From Dama dama (taxonomy: Eukaryota > Chordata > Mammalia > Artiodactyla > Cervidae), in assembly GCF_033118175.1 (NCBI RefSeq), contig NC_083694.1, positions 33,740,108-33,804,107 on the forward strand: a stretch of DNA of 64,000 nt, written 5' to 3'. Positions 11,195 to 21,599 of the stretch are shown in pieces (the stretch's first letter is position 1; each line of letters opens with the position of its first letter). Under the pieces are notes generated by a model that saw only the letters and a list, made by a program, of their open reading frames with translations, made no database searches and had not been told where the DNA came from. The position numbers were made by a program, and so were the translations under genes.

Positions 11195-12194
11195 TTTTTA
11201 ATTTATTTATTTTTGGCTGTAATGGGTCTGTGTTGCTGTGAGGGCCTTTTCTCTAGTTGTAGAGAGCAGGGGCTACTCTTTTTTTTTTGTTTTTTTAATT
11301 TTTTTTATTAGTTGGAGGCTAATTACTTCACAACATTTCAGTGGGTTTTGTCATACATTGATGTGAATCAGCCATAGAGTTACACATATTCCCCATCCCG
11401 ATCCCCCCTCCCACCTCCCTCTCCACCCGATTCCTCTGGGTCTTCCCAGTGCACCAGGCCCGAGCACATGTCTCATGCATCCCACCTGGGCTGATGATCT
11501 GTTTCACCATAAATAATATACATGCTGTTCTTTCGAAACATCCCACCCTCACCTTCTCCCACAGAGTTCAAAAGTCTGTTCTGTATTTCTGTGTCTCTTT
11601 TTCTGTTTTGCATATAGGGTTATCGTTACCATCTTTCTAAATTCCATATATATGTGTTAGTACGCTGTAATGTTCTTTGTCTTTCTGGCTTACTTCACTC
11701 TGTATAATGGGCTCCAGTTTCATCCATCTCATTAGAACTGATTCAAATGAATTCTTTTTAATGGCTGAGTAATATTCCATGGTGTATATGTACCACAGCT
11801 TCCTTATCCATTCATCTGCTGATGGGCATCTAGGTTGCTTCCATGTCCTGGCTATTATAAACAGTGCTGCGACGAACATTGGGGTGCACGTGTCTCTTTC
11901 AGATCTGGTTTCCTCAGTGTGTATGAGGGGCTACTCTTTATTGCAGTGCACAGGCTTCTCATTGTGGTGGTTTCTCTTCTTGCAGAGATGGGCTCTAGGG
12001 TGCATGGGCTTCAGTAGTTGTGACATATGGGCTCAATTGTTGCAGCTCCCGGGCTCTAGAACACAGGCTCAAAGTTTGTGGCACGCAGGCTTAGTTGCTC
12101 TGGGGCATGTGGGATCTTCCCAAACCAGGGATCGAATCTGTGTCTCCTGCATTGCAGGCAGATTCTTTACCACTGAGCCAGCAGGGAAACCCAG
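11195..12194 (-). mobile_element. CHR-type SINE, split by an L1
   Basis: Antisense CHR SINE in two parts, 11195-11280 and 11939-12194: 'tttatttttggctgtaatgg' at the tail side, and 'accactgagccagcagggaa' at the head side. The middle is an L1 insertion bounded by the duplicated 13-mer AGGGGCTACTCTT. The CHR element is itself inserted in a Bov-A2 copy. Confidence 0.85.
11281..11925 (-). mobile_element. Ruminant L1, 3' end with ORF2 C-terminus
   Basis: Antisense L1 made of a poly(T) end, the 3' UTR and the last 80 or so codons of ORF2 (11637-11879, reverse strand), with the typical L1 C-terminal motif W..YTMEYYSAIK. The TSD AGGGGCTACTCTT (11268-11280 and 11926-11938) lies inside a CHR SINE, making this the youngest layer of the nest. 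Only the tail of ORF2 is present, with no reverse-transcriptase or endonuclease domain, so it cannot move. Confidence 0.92.
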
Positions 12195-12216
12195 CAGACA
12201 GATTCTTTATCACCAA
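12195..12216 (-). mobile_element. Bov-A2 SINE, right remnant of the triple nest
   Basis: 'cagacagattctttatcacc' continues the Bov-A2 copy cut at 11194. Confidence 0.7.
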
Positions 12217-13539
12217 GCCTGCATTGCCCATGCCCTGCCTTCAGGATGGAGACATATACTTCCCTGAGCTGCTGGGAGTTTTGACTGCTGATGGTTCACA
12301 GCTGAGTGCCCTCTCGGGCACTGACCCTGGTAGAAAAAAATACCTTGCCCAGGGTTTTATCCCCTCTACAATTGCAGCCCAATGGCTGGTCAGTACAATG
12401 GTGCAAAGACCTGGGCCCCTTACCTCAATTCAGGACAACTCTGAAGGCAATCCTCAGCTCCAAAACATGTAGGTCCAGCTGACCTACCTACCTACCTACC
12501 TTGGTTGATATCACATCAAGATTCAACTTCTCCTTTTAACCAACTCTATTTTCCTTACCCACCAACAGGTGTCTTAGCCAAAAGCATTTGTCAATAGATC
12601 TGCCAGCAAATTCTGTTTCCTGGGGAGCCCAACCCATAAAGATACTCATTGTAGGGTTTAAATAATATTTGTGGAAGGCTGAATGAACACTGGAAGGGGA
12701 TAAAGCTGCCAGCAAAATCAAGTTAATTTAATATAAACATCTCTCAAGAGATGAGAAAGAATGGAGACCATGGCCCTTTTCCATAATTTTATAGGGAAAC
12801 ATTTCCTAAGATACAAGACAGCCTCCAATTAATGCTGCTGTCATAATTTCTTTGAAAGAAGACTTTTAAAAGATTGCTGCAGGCAGTAAACAACAACAAC
12901 AAAAATCCAAAGTGGTCATAGACACATAGCCATTCGTCAAAAAACTTAAAGAAAAAAATGCTTTGAAAGTAATGATGTTTTGCCACATGTAAAATCCAAT
13001 ACACCTAAGAATTTTCAAATGGACATTATTATCATTAATTTTCATCTGGCCAAATTAATCAAAAGGAGAGAAAGCAATCTTATATTCATGTCTATTGGTG
13101 TCTATCAGGCCAAGTTCAAATTATATTAGTGTAACTGTATCAGGAACTTGTGAATTAAATTACCCTTTGGATGTTGTATATGTAATCATTAAGTCCATCA
13201 CCCTGGCAGATGGAAAATGCTTGTTTCACAGCCAAAATACTGGTAAAGTCAGACTTCTTGTTACTTCTCAAGAGCCTGTGTAAATAACAGAACTTGGTCT
13301 CTTGGTTGAGATTCCTACTCTGTTTATTATTTTCTTTCAGAAAGCAATCATTCATACATTAGAGATGTGCCATTTATGCTGCCAGATCATTTCTAATTGA
13401 GACACAGATGGAGAAAAAGATAAATTTCCTTTGTGACCACCCTCACCCTTAGTACAATAGTACATGGACTTCAAATCAGGTCTCTCATTTGTTACCATCA
13501 TTCAAGGTGAAGTGAGCAGCAGAACTGCCTGTTGTTTCT
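12217..13539. other. Unique sequence
   Basis: Contains a short (CTAC)n run at about 12482-12500 and nothing else I can name. The open frame at 12095-12472 starts inside the CHR SINE and has no domain. Confidence 0.4.
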
Positions 13540-13747
13540 GTTGTTTAGTTGATCAGTCGTGTCTGACTTTACAGCCCCGTGAACTGTAGTCTGCCAGGCT
13601 CTTCTGTCCATGGGATTCTCCAGGCAAAAATAATGGAGTGGGTTGCCATTTCCTTCTCATGGGGATCTTCCCAACCCAGGGATTGAATCCTCCTCTCCTG
13701 CATTGACAGGCGGGTTCTTTCTTTATCACTGAGCCACCAGGGAAGCC
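13540..13747 (-). mobile_element. Bov-tA/Bov-A2 SINE
   Basis: Antisense near-complete copy, from 'gtcgtgtctgactttacag' to 'gagccaccagggaagcc'. Confidence 0.9.
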
Positions 13748-13854
13748 AAGACATGCCTGGAAATGGTCAATTTGGAGTTTTTAAAAGATTTCAGGACATT
13801 TATCTCAATAGTTGACTAACAAAATTTGTAATAGCTGCCACTGTTTAATAGCCA

Positions 13855-14260
13855 GGCAAGGTCTCTAAGGTTCTAGGCACTTTGCAGGTTATCTTGAATC
13901 TTCACGAGAATCAGTTATGTAGGGAAGTATTCTTGCCTAGAGAATCCTGTGAACAGAGGAGCCTAGTGGGCTGCTACCCATAGGGTCAGAGTCGGACACG
14001 AATGAAGCGACTTAGCGTGCATGCATGCATTGGAGAAGGAAATGGCAACCCACTCCAGTATTCTTACCTGGAGAATCCCAGGGACAGAGGAGCCTTGTGG
14101 GCTGCCGTCTATGAGGTCACAGAGTTGGGCATGACTGAAGTGACTCAGCAGCAGCAGCATACTTAGTTATGTTTTACGAATGACAAAACAAATTCAGGAA
14201 AGTAGATAGATTACCTAAGATTGTGTAATGATTAAGATAGTAACCTGGATTCAAACCCAA
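13855..14260 (-). repeat. MIR, antisense, split by a SINE
   Basis: 'taggcactttgcaggttatc' and 'ttcacgagaatcagttatgt' at 13875-13926 continue as 'ttacgaatgacaaaacaaat' and 'aacctggattcaaacccaag' at 14172-14262. The Bov-A2 dimer at 13927-14160 sits between the two halves. Confidence 0.65.
13927..14160 (+). mobile_element. Bov-A2 SINE, dimeric
   Basis: Two tandem Bov-A monomers ('attcttgcctagagaatcct' and, at about 14080, 'tggagaatcccagggacaga'), ending in a (CAG)n tail. The dimer defines the Bov-A2 type. Confidence 0.9.
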
Positions 14261-14262
14261 GA

Positions 14263-15085
14263 CTAACAAGCATTCAACACATTCTGCTCCTTTATTTTTG
14301 TAAGTGATTTCAACTTGATAAAAACACAGTTAAAGCAGGGATCCAAAAGGTAGGTAAGATTTAAATCACCAGATGTCTTGAAGATATGAGCTAATTCCTG
14401 GTGATCTCTCTACCCATGTTGTAGGAGTCTACTCGAATTAAAAAGAACCGTACAGGGTCTAAAAGAATGAAAACACACATACACACTCACACATACATGA
14501 ACAAGGTCCACAAGGGAATTTGTCTGCTTTAAACCTGGCCACAAAGGGAGAGGGGGAAATGTATTATTCCCTGAGAATTTTTAACTGAATTTTGGCTCTC
14601 TTGAAGATTTCAAGCCAAATTCATAGTACCTGTTCAATAAAAAAAAAAAAAAAATCTGCAAGTTAAAACTTTACTTTTAGATGGTATTCCATAGCCCACT
14701 ATCATCTGGCTAGAGAAGAGTGTTTATGGAAGAATATAGTTTCACCAGGACCCTTTACCACATAAAGTTAAATAAAATAAGACTGTTCTCAAAAATCATG
14801 GAAAAAAACAAGGTATCATGGATGAGAACCCACAGAAGCAAGTAGGTTTTAGAATCAGATTCATGAGAATTTCAGATTTGGGATTTATTAGTTGTGGCAT
14901 ATAAAGTGTATACTTAATATGTTTACATTTTTTTAAAAGTGCCAAAAATCTGAGCAAGAAATAACAGATGATTAAAATGACAAAGGAAAGTCAAATAAGA
15001 TCACATATAACTCCTATAAAAGAAAATGTACTTGAAACATATAGAGTCATTGGGGAGACTGACCAGCAGAATGAATCTCGGATTG
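14263..15085. other. Unique AT-rich sequence
   Basis: An A-run at 14639-14654 and no open frame or recognisable element. Confidence 0.4.
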
Positions 15086-15087
15086 AA

Positions 15088-15300
15088 ATTTCAGGTTATC
15101 ACTCCCTAGCTGGGTGACTGTGGACAAAATACTTAACTTCTCTAAGCCTCAGTTTCCTCTGATGTACAATAGGGCTATTTACAGCAGTGACTTCACAGAG
15201 TTGTCATGAAGATCAAAAGAATTAAGCTATGTACAAGTGCTGAGCACATAGCCTGGTGCAGAGTCATCACTCAATTAATGAAGCTGTTACTATCATCGTC
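15088..15300 (+). repeat. MIR SINE
   Basis: One of the best-preserved MIR copies here: 'tagctgggtgactgtggaca', 'taagcctcagtttcctctga', 'agagttgtcatgaagatcaa' and the 3' 'gagcacatagcctggtgca'. Confidence 0.85.
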
Positions 15301-15587
15301 AGTTCTCTTGGTATCAACATCTTGCCACTGTATGTCATTCTTTTTCATATTCCACAGCTGTTCTGTGTTTTAAGATGAACAGTTAGTGAGCAAGAAGAAT
15401 CAAATCACTGGCCAATGGGGAAACTGAGAACTAAAGCAAATTATACTACTTTAAACTATACTAGATTTGGTGCCCACCCATTTCACTTGTTCTTTTTTCC
15501 ACTTTCAGAATGTGAAACAGACATATCTATATGGATAGCATTAGTTGTACAAGCTGTAGGGTTAACAATCCATCAAAAGTTCCACTA

Positions 15588-15700
15588 TGGGAATTCCCTA
15601 GTGGTCCAGTGGTTAGGGTTCAAGGCCTGGGTTCCATTCCTAGTCTGGGAAGTAACCTCCTGCAAGTCACATGGCCCAGCCAAAAAGAAAAGAAAATCCA
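15588..15700 (+). mobile_element. CHR-type SINE
   Basis: 'gggaattccctagtggtcca', 'ggttccattcctagtctggg' and an A-rich tail after 'catggcccagccaaaaagaa'. Confidence 0.82.
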
Positions 15701-15752
15701 GTATGCAAGTCTGTGCCTATTTCATCCCTGAGCTTGGCTCCAGCATTGCATG

Positions 15753-15967
15753 CATGCTAAGTTGCTTCAGTCATGTTAGACTCTCTGCGACTCCATGGAC
15801 TGTAGCCCATCAGGCTCCTCTGTTCATGGGATTCTCCAGGCAAGAATATTGGAGTGGTTGCCATTTCCTTCTCCAAGGAATATTCCTGACCCAAGGATTG
15901 AACCTGTGTCTCTCGAAGCTCCTGTATTGACAGGCAGATCTTTTACCACTGAGCCACCTGGGAAGCC
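15753..15967 (-). mobile_element. Bov-tA/Bov-A2 SINE
   Basis: Antisense near-complete copy, from 'gcatgctaagttgcttcagt' to 'gagccacctgggaagccc'. Confidence 0.92.
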
Positions 15968-15984
15968 CTTAAATAGTGTGCACT

Positions 15985-16090
15985 TCTACAAAACATCTTC
16001 ACACATCATTTATTATCATGAAAAACTTCTGAAATCAGTAATATCCCCATTTATAGATAAGAAAATAAGGCTCAGGCAGCTCATATGAAC
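15985..16090 (-). repeat. MIR fragment, antisense
   Basis: 'tatccccatttatagataag' and 'aaaataaggctcaggcagct' form an antisense MIR core. Confidence 0.55.
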
Positions 16091-16138
16091 CATCCAGTCC
16101 ATAAATCTGTGGCAGACCTGAGATTTGCCTTGCGATTC

Positions 16139-16455
16139 AGGGGCTTCCTTGGTGGCTCAGCAGTAAAGAATCCACCTGCAATGCAGGAGATGCGGGTTTG
16201 ATCTCTGGGTTGAGAAGATCCCCTGGAGGAGGGCATGGGAACCCATTCCACTATTCTATTGGCACTCCTGCTAATGCAGGAGATAAGAGACACAGGTTTG
16301 ATCCCTGGGTTGGGAAGATCCCCTGGAGGAGGGTATGACAACCCATTCTAGTATTCTTGCCTGGAGAATCCCATGGACAGAGGAGCCTGGTGGGTACAGT
16401 TCATAGGGCTGTAAAGAGTTGGATACAACTGAAGTGACTTAGCACTGCACTGCAT
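16139..16455 (+). mobile_element. Bov-tA SINE with internal head duplication
   Basis: A sense Bov-tA, but the stretch from 'aatgcaggagat' to 'cccattc' occurs twice (about 16180-16255 and 16274-16350), so the element is about 80 bp longer than usual. The second copy continues into a normal Bov-A part and tail. Confidence 0.85.
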
Positions 16456-16724
16456 TCATTGGTCTGAGCAAGGTGGATAGAAGGAATTTCTCAGGGTCAT
16501 AGCTTCAGGATCCCTATTCTGTGCAGAGGTCAGGCTCAGGTACCTTCTCTGTCCCACTTGCAAAAAAACTACCTCTGATGTGCAGCTTCAAGCAGGGGTT
16601 CTCAAGCTTGTCTATGGTAAATCCCATGGACTCTTCTCAATAATGTTATCAAATAAACAAATTTCACTGGACTACAAAAGAGACCAATTATGTTGAAACG
16701 CACTTATCAAAATATTAAAGTATT

Positions 16725-16727
<3 letters not shown>

Positions 16728-16758
<31 letters not shown>
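16728..16758. repeat. (TG)n microsatellite
   Basis: About 15 uninterrupted TG units directly against the 3' end of the antisense SINE that follows, a common place for microsatellites to grow. Confidence 0.95.
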
Positions 16759-16759
<1 letters not shown>

Positions 16760-16760
<1 letters not shown>

Positions 16761-16963
16761 TTCAGTTGTTCAGTCATGTCTGACTCTTTGTGACCCCATG
16801 GACTATAGCCGGCCAGGCTCCTTTGTCCATGGGATTTTTCCAGGGAAGAATCTGGAGTGGGTTGCCATTTCCTCCTCCAGGGGATCTTTCCAACCCGGGG
16901 ATCAAACCCACCTCTCATGCATTGGCAAGCAGATTCTTTACCACTGAGCCAACCAGGAAGTAC
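16760..16963 (-). mobile_element. Bov-tA/Bov-A2 SINE
   Basis: Antisense copy from 'tcagttgttcagtcatgtct' to 'gagccaaccaggaagtac', with its 3' end adjoining the (TG)n run. Confidence 0.9.
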
Positions 16964-16991
16964 ATATTTGCTATATGGTAATATTTATTTG

Positions 16992-17192
16992 GGCTTCCCT
17001 GGTGGCTCAGAGGGTAAAGCGTCTGCCTACAAAGCAGGAGACCTGGGTTCAATCCCTGGATCGGGAAGATCCCCTGGAGAAGGAAATGGCAGCCCACTCC
17101 AGTATTCTTGCCTGAAAAATCCCATGGATGGAGAAGCCTGGTAGGCTACAGTACATCGGGTCACAAAGAGTCAGACACAACTGAGCAACATC
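16992..17192 (+). mobile_element. Bov-tA SINE, full length
   Basis: Complete sense copy with a 12-bp TSD AATATTTATTTG at 16980-16991 and 17193-17204. Confidence 0.95.
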
Positions 17193-17548
17193 AATATTTA
17201 TTTGCTTTTTTATGGAAATATCAGATAGATTTAGCAATGTGTCTAATGACTACTTCAATTTCTAAATAGAGATACATACAAATGACATTCAAAATATTTG
17301 TCAAACCTGTAAAATAATATTTTAAAATATTCAATTTCTATTGATGACAAAGTCATAGACAGGAATAAATACTACAGTAGTTTGTTGGCAATATTTGTCA
17401 TTGAAAAACATGTTACATTTCAATTAGAGATTAATAAAACAAAAATGTCATATTTTTCCTATACAAATCTTTGTACACCTTCCTTTTTCCACCCTAGAAT
17501 TCGATCCATCAATCCTTTGGGACCCAAGATTAAGAATCCTGGTTTAGA

Positions 17549-18162
17549 TCTGAAAGAGACACGTGCACCCCAATGTTCATCGCAGCGCTGTTTATAATAG
17601 CCAGGACATGGAAGCAACCTAGATGCCCATCAGCAGATGAATGGATAAGGAAGCTGTGGTACATATACACCATGGAATATTACTCAGCCATTAAAAAGAA
17701 TTCATTTGAACCAGTCCTAATGAGATGGATGAAGCTGGAGCCCCTTATACAGAGTGAAGTAAACCAGAAAGATAAAGAACATTACAGCATACTGACACAT
17801 GTATATGGAATTTAGAAAGATGGTAACGAGAACCCTATATGCAAAACAGAAAAAGAGACACAGAAGTACAGAACAGACTTTTGAACTCTGTGGGAAAAGG
17901 TGAGGGTGGGATATTTCAAAAGAACAGCATGTATACTATCTATGGTGAAACAGATCACCAGCCCAGGAGGGATGCATGAGACAAGTGCTCCGGCCTGGTG
18001 CACTGGGAGGACCCAGAGGAATTGGGTGGAGAGGGAGGTGGGAGCGGGGATCGGGATGGGGAATACGTGTAGATCCATGGCTGATTCATGTCAATGTATG
18101 ACAAAACCCACTGAAATGATGTGAAGTGATTAGCCTCCAACTAATAAAAAAAAAAAAAAAAA
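17549..18162 (+). mobile_element. Ruminant L1, 3' end with ORF2 C-terminus
   Basis: Sense L1 of about 600 bp: the last 80 codons of ORF2 (17573-17815, with W..YTMEYYSAIK), the 3' UTR and a poly(A) tail ending at 18162. The perfect 17-bp TSD AAGAATCCTGGTTTAGA is at 17532-17548 and 18163-18179. Its 5' truncation point is only about 24 bp from that of the antisense copy at 11281-11925. Low divergence and intact TSDs make it one of the younger insertions. Confidence 0.95.
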
Positions 18163-18331
18163 AAGAATCCTGGTTTAGAGGAAATTAAAGAAGGTTTGTG
18201 AGTGGAAGGCAATACACTGTGAAGGAAATAACATTTATGATTGCATTCAATGTTTTTTTTTCTTTTATTAGTAATATATTTACCATGTTCAACTATACTT
18301 CATTGCAGATGTTAATTACATTAATTTTTTT

Positions 18332-18541
18332 TAGTTGTTTAGTTGCTAAGTCATGTCTGACTCTTTTCAACCCCTTGGACTGTAGCCCGCCAGGCTCCTC
18401 TGTCCATGGGATCCTCCAGGCAAGAATACTGGAGTGGGTTGCCATTTCCCTCTCCAGGGTATCTTCCTCCAACCCAGCCGTTGAACCCAGTTCCCCTGCA
18501 TTGCAGGCAGATTCTTTATCACTGTACCACCGGGGAAGCCC
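18332..18541 (-). mobile_element. Bov-tA/Bov-A2 SINE
   Basis: Antisense near-complete copy, ending 'gtaccaccggggaagccct'. Confidence 0.9.
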
Positions 18542-18734
18542 TAATTATATCAATATTAATTAATTATTTCTCACATAAACAGTAGTAAAATAAATGGCAG
18601 GACAATTAAGATGTAAAATGTATGCTTTTAGCTCATAAATTTATCATAAACTGTTATTCTAATGAACTGCACTGCACTCTGGGCTTCAGTTTTCCCAAAT
18701 CATAGATGATCAAGGTAATAGTATCAAAGAGTAT

Positions 18735-18960
18735 AATGTAAGGGTCAAGAGTGTGGTATCTGGAGTCTGAAATAAATTGGTTCTAGCACCAGTGTGCACT
18801 AGCTGGATGGTTAAGGGCAAATTACTTGACCTCTCCATTCTGTTTTAATTATATAAAGCAGGAGTAAATGATATCAATTTTGAGGGCTGTTAAAGAATCA
18901 GATGAGACTATATGCATATACATATATATGCATTTGCCACCGCATCTAACACTTTAGGTT
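18735..18960 (+). repeat. MIR SINE
   Basis: 'gagtgtggtatctggagtct', 'gggcaaattacttgacctct' and 'ttgagggctgttaaagaatc' appear in MIR order. Confidence 0.75.
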
Positions 18961-18964
18961 GCTA

Positions 18965-19605
18965 TCTCTGCAGCTGTGGTTATTGTTACTTGTGATCCCT
19001 GGGCCTTTTGGCTATCAAATGAAAGCCAATATGCCTGACATAAAATTATGACAAACTATAGGCTCCTTCTCAGCAGACTTCTCAAGTAGACTTAGAGGTG
19101 ATGAGAAAGAATCAAAACCTGTCCCATGCTTGGGGACCATCGGCTTAGCTAGGAAAGCCACCGAGAGCAGTTCTTGGGTGATCAGAGAGGGTTGACCGTT
19201 GGTGTATTTGGAAAAATGGGTTTTGTTTGCCTTGATGAGTTTATCACTCTTTCAGAGTACTCTCAGATTTTTGTTGCCCCCTCTCCTAGAATCCAGGGTC
19301 TCTGGTGTCCGGCCTTCTCTCCCTAACACTCCCCTATATATCTCATGTGAGACAAGAAAGGGAGGGAATTTGGACTGATTGGGCCTCTTCTATGTGCTGT
19401 ACTATTTTGCTCTCCTTAGGTGATAAGTAGTCCCAAGCTTGGGAGCGTTTTACATTTTCTGTGCTTCATTCTTTCAAAGCCCTATTTTTGAGGTTCACAT
19501 CTGCCTGATTTTAACCAATCAACAATGCTGAGTGTTGAGGATGACTTAGCTTCCAATTTACTGCATAAAATATATCTCAACAGAAGCTTTTAATACCAAC
19601 ACTGA
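18965..19605. other. Unique sequence, nothing recognised
   Basis: No open frame or repeat that I can support. Confidence 0.4.
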
Positions 19606-19609
19606 GACG

Positions 19610-19800
19610 GTGTAAGGCTATACATATGGACCCAGGTAGACTTGGGTTGCATCTTGGATATGCTGTATCCTTGCTGTGTCACCTTGGATGAGACAGGAAC
19701 CTTTCTGAAACCATTTTTTTCTTGCAAACTAAGAATGATAGGAGTATTAACAGTTTTGTTAAAACTATGAGATGAGACTATTTATAAACAACTTACAACA
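19610..19800 (+). repeat. MIR SINE
   Basis: 'gacccaggtagacttgggtt', 'tgctgtgtcaccttggatga' and 'aactaagaatgataggagta' match MIR order. Confidence 0.7.
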
Positions 19801-19803
19801 CTA

Positions 19804-20029
19804 TGCATTCATGCACATGTAGTCGCTTCAGTCATATCTGACTCTTTGCGACCCTATGGACTGCAGTCTGCCAGGCTCTTCTGTCCATGGAATTCTCCAG
19901 CCAAGAACACTGGAGTGGGTTGCTATTTCCTCCTCCAGGGGATCTTCTTGACCCAAGGATTGAACCCATGCCTCCTGCATTTGCTGCATTGCAGGCAGAT
20001 TCTTTACCGCTGAGCCACTAGGGAAGCCC
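19804..20029 (-). mobile_element. Bov-tA/Bov-A2 SINE
   Basis: Antisense copy with TSD ACAACACTA (about 19795-19803 and 20030-20038). It inserted at the 3' edge of the preceding MIR. Confidence 0.92.
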
Positions 20030-20735
20030 CACAACACTACAGATATTTTAAATGATAATTGCTGTTAATAAACATAACAGGACTTTCAGCTTATTGGAAG
20101 ACATTTGATGTGAAACTGGAAGAACTTTCAGATGCTTCTTATCACCTTATATGGGAAGCTACTTGTTTTGTCAATGAGTGGCATTTCTCTCACACAGAAA
20201 AAGTAAACACACTGTTTACCTGCTTGAAATATTCATGGTCAGTCTTTTCATGAACACAGCACTTATAAGGAAAATTTTACCCAGTTTGGAGGGGAGACAA
20301 TATCTAAAACACAAAAATATATCTTGGTAATGTTTCACCTCTAGTTCTTGAAATATCAAATATCTGGGCCACCTGTAACAAGAACAGAAATCAAAGTAAG
20401 ACCAGCACACAGACTTAAGAATGATTGAATGCTTCCAGGCTTTTGAGGCGGTCAGTGTAGCCTCTGGGTCCTCCTTAAAGTTTGGGGCTCTTCAGCCACG
20501 AAATCCAAATTACTCTTCTGGATGCTCGCCCGGAGCAAAGCTCTGGCTTCAAATTCTCTGGACAGCAGCCACCGTCAAGACATTTACTACTGCCAGCATG
20601 TACAGGAGAAACATGGAAAATACTGCTCAGGCAAGAACACAGTTGAACGTTTCTAGGATACCTCAGCTGGGAGAAAGCTTTGTCACCAGCTTCTCAGGAC
20701 AGAGAAACCAAGCCCTCTGCTTCCCGCTTGGCTAA

Positions 20736-20851
20736 TACTGGAGTGAGTAGCCATTCCCTTCTCCAGGAGATCCTCCCTACCCAGGGATCTATCCCAGGTC
20801 TCCCGCATTGTGGGCAGATTCTATGCCATCTGAGTCACCAGGGAAGCCCTT
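20736..20851 (-). mobile_element. Bov-tA SINE fragment
   Basis: Antisense head half only ('actggagtgagtagccattc' to 'gagtcaccagggaagccc'). Confidence 0.88.
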
Positions 20852-21374
20852 AATCATCACTAGTATAACAGAATGGAAAAGAACATCAAGGGATTGAAGC
20901 CAAGTCTGGGAGAAGCACAGTTCGTTATTGAATGGAGTCTTCATCCTCATTTCTTTCCTGCGTGGCTCATGTTTTTTCCATATGCTTAGGTAAAGCATGG
21001 AGAACCAAGTATCTTTGGTAACGTCCCATTCCACATTGCATATAACTTTCCCTCCATCTTTTTAATGCTTTTGGATACTAGGCACAGAGCTTTGATTTAA
21101 CGAAATACTTTTCTCAAGTCATGGCACATTATGTTTGATCCCACAAGGTCCTTTTCTTATTTTATTTTAGTTCTCCCTGAATCTCCTACTTCACATTACT
21201 ATTCTTTACCATTGAGATGGCACCTCCTTTGTGATGTTTAATATATGTTTTTGATATGTCTATATCTGCAGAAAATATGTGGTGATGTTTTGTATATGCA
21301 TGTGCTTTCAGCTTCCATAAGAGTGTCTTACTGTATTTCTTATCTTTTCCCTCAGTGCTTTATTCTTATGTATG

Positions 21375-21583
21375 TTGTTGTTCAGTCACTAAGTTGTGTC
21401 CAACTCTTTGCAACCCTATGGACTATGGACCGGCAGGCTTCTCTGTCCATGGGATTTCCCAGGCAAGAGTACTGGAGCAGGTTGCCATTTCCTTCTCCAG
21501 GGGATCTTCTTGGACCAGGAATTGAACTTGTATCTCCTGCAATGACAGGTGGATTCTTTACCACTGAGACACCAGGGAAGCCC
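21375..21583 (-). mobile_element. Bov-tA/Bov-A2 SINE
   Basis: Antisense near-complete copy from 'gttgttgttcagtcactaag' to 'gagacaccagggaagccc'. Confidence 0.92.
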
Positions 21584-21599
21584 ATTCTAAATACTCATT

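Noticed and set aside
15415..15930. A 171-codon open frame
   Set aside because: It runs from unique sequence through a CHR SINE and into an antisense Bov-tA. SINE copies without stops explain it.
16728..16758. (TG)n as a regulatory Z-DNA element
   Set aside because: It abuts a SINE 3' end, the usual origin of such microsatellites, and no promoter is nearby.
20421..20735. A 104-codon open frame that could be an exon
   Set aside because: No domain or splice sites I can support. It ends at the edge of a SINE fragment.
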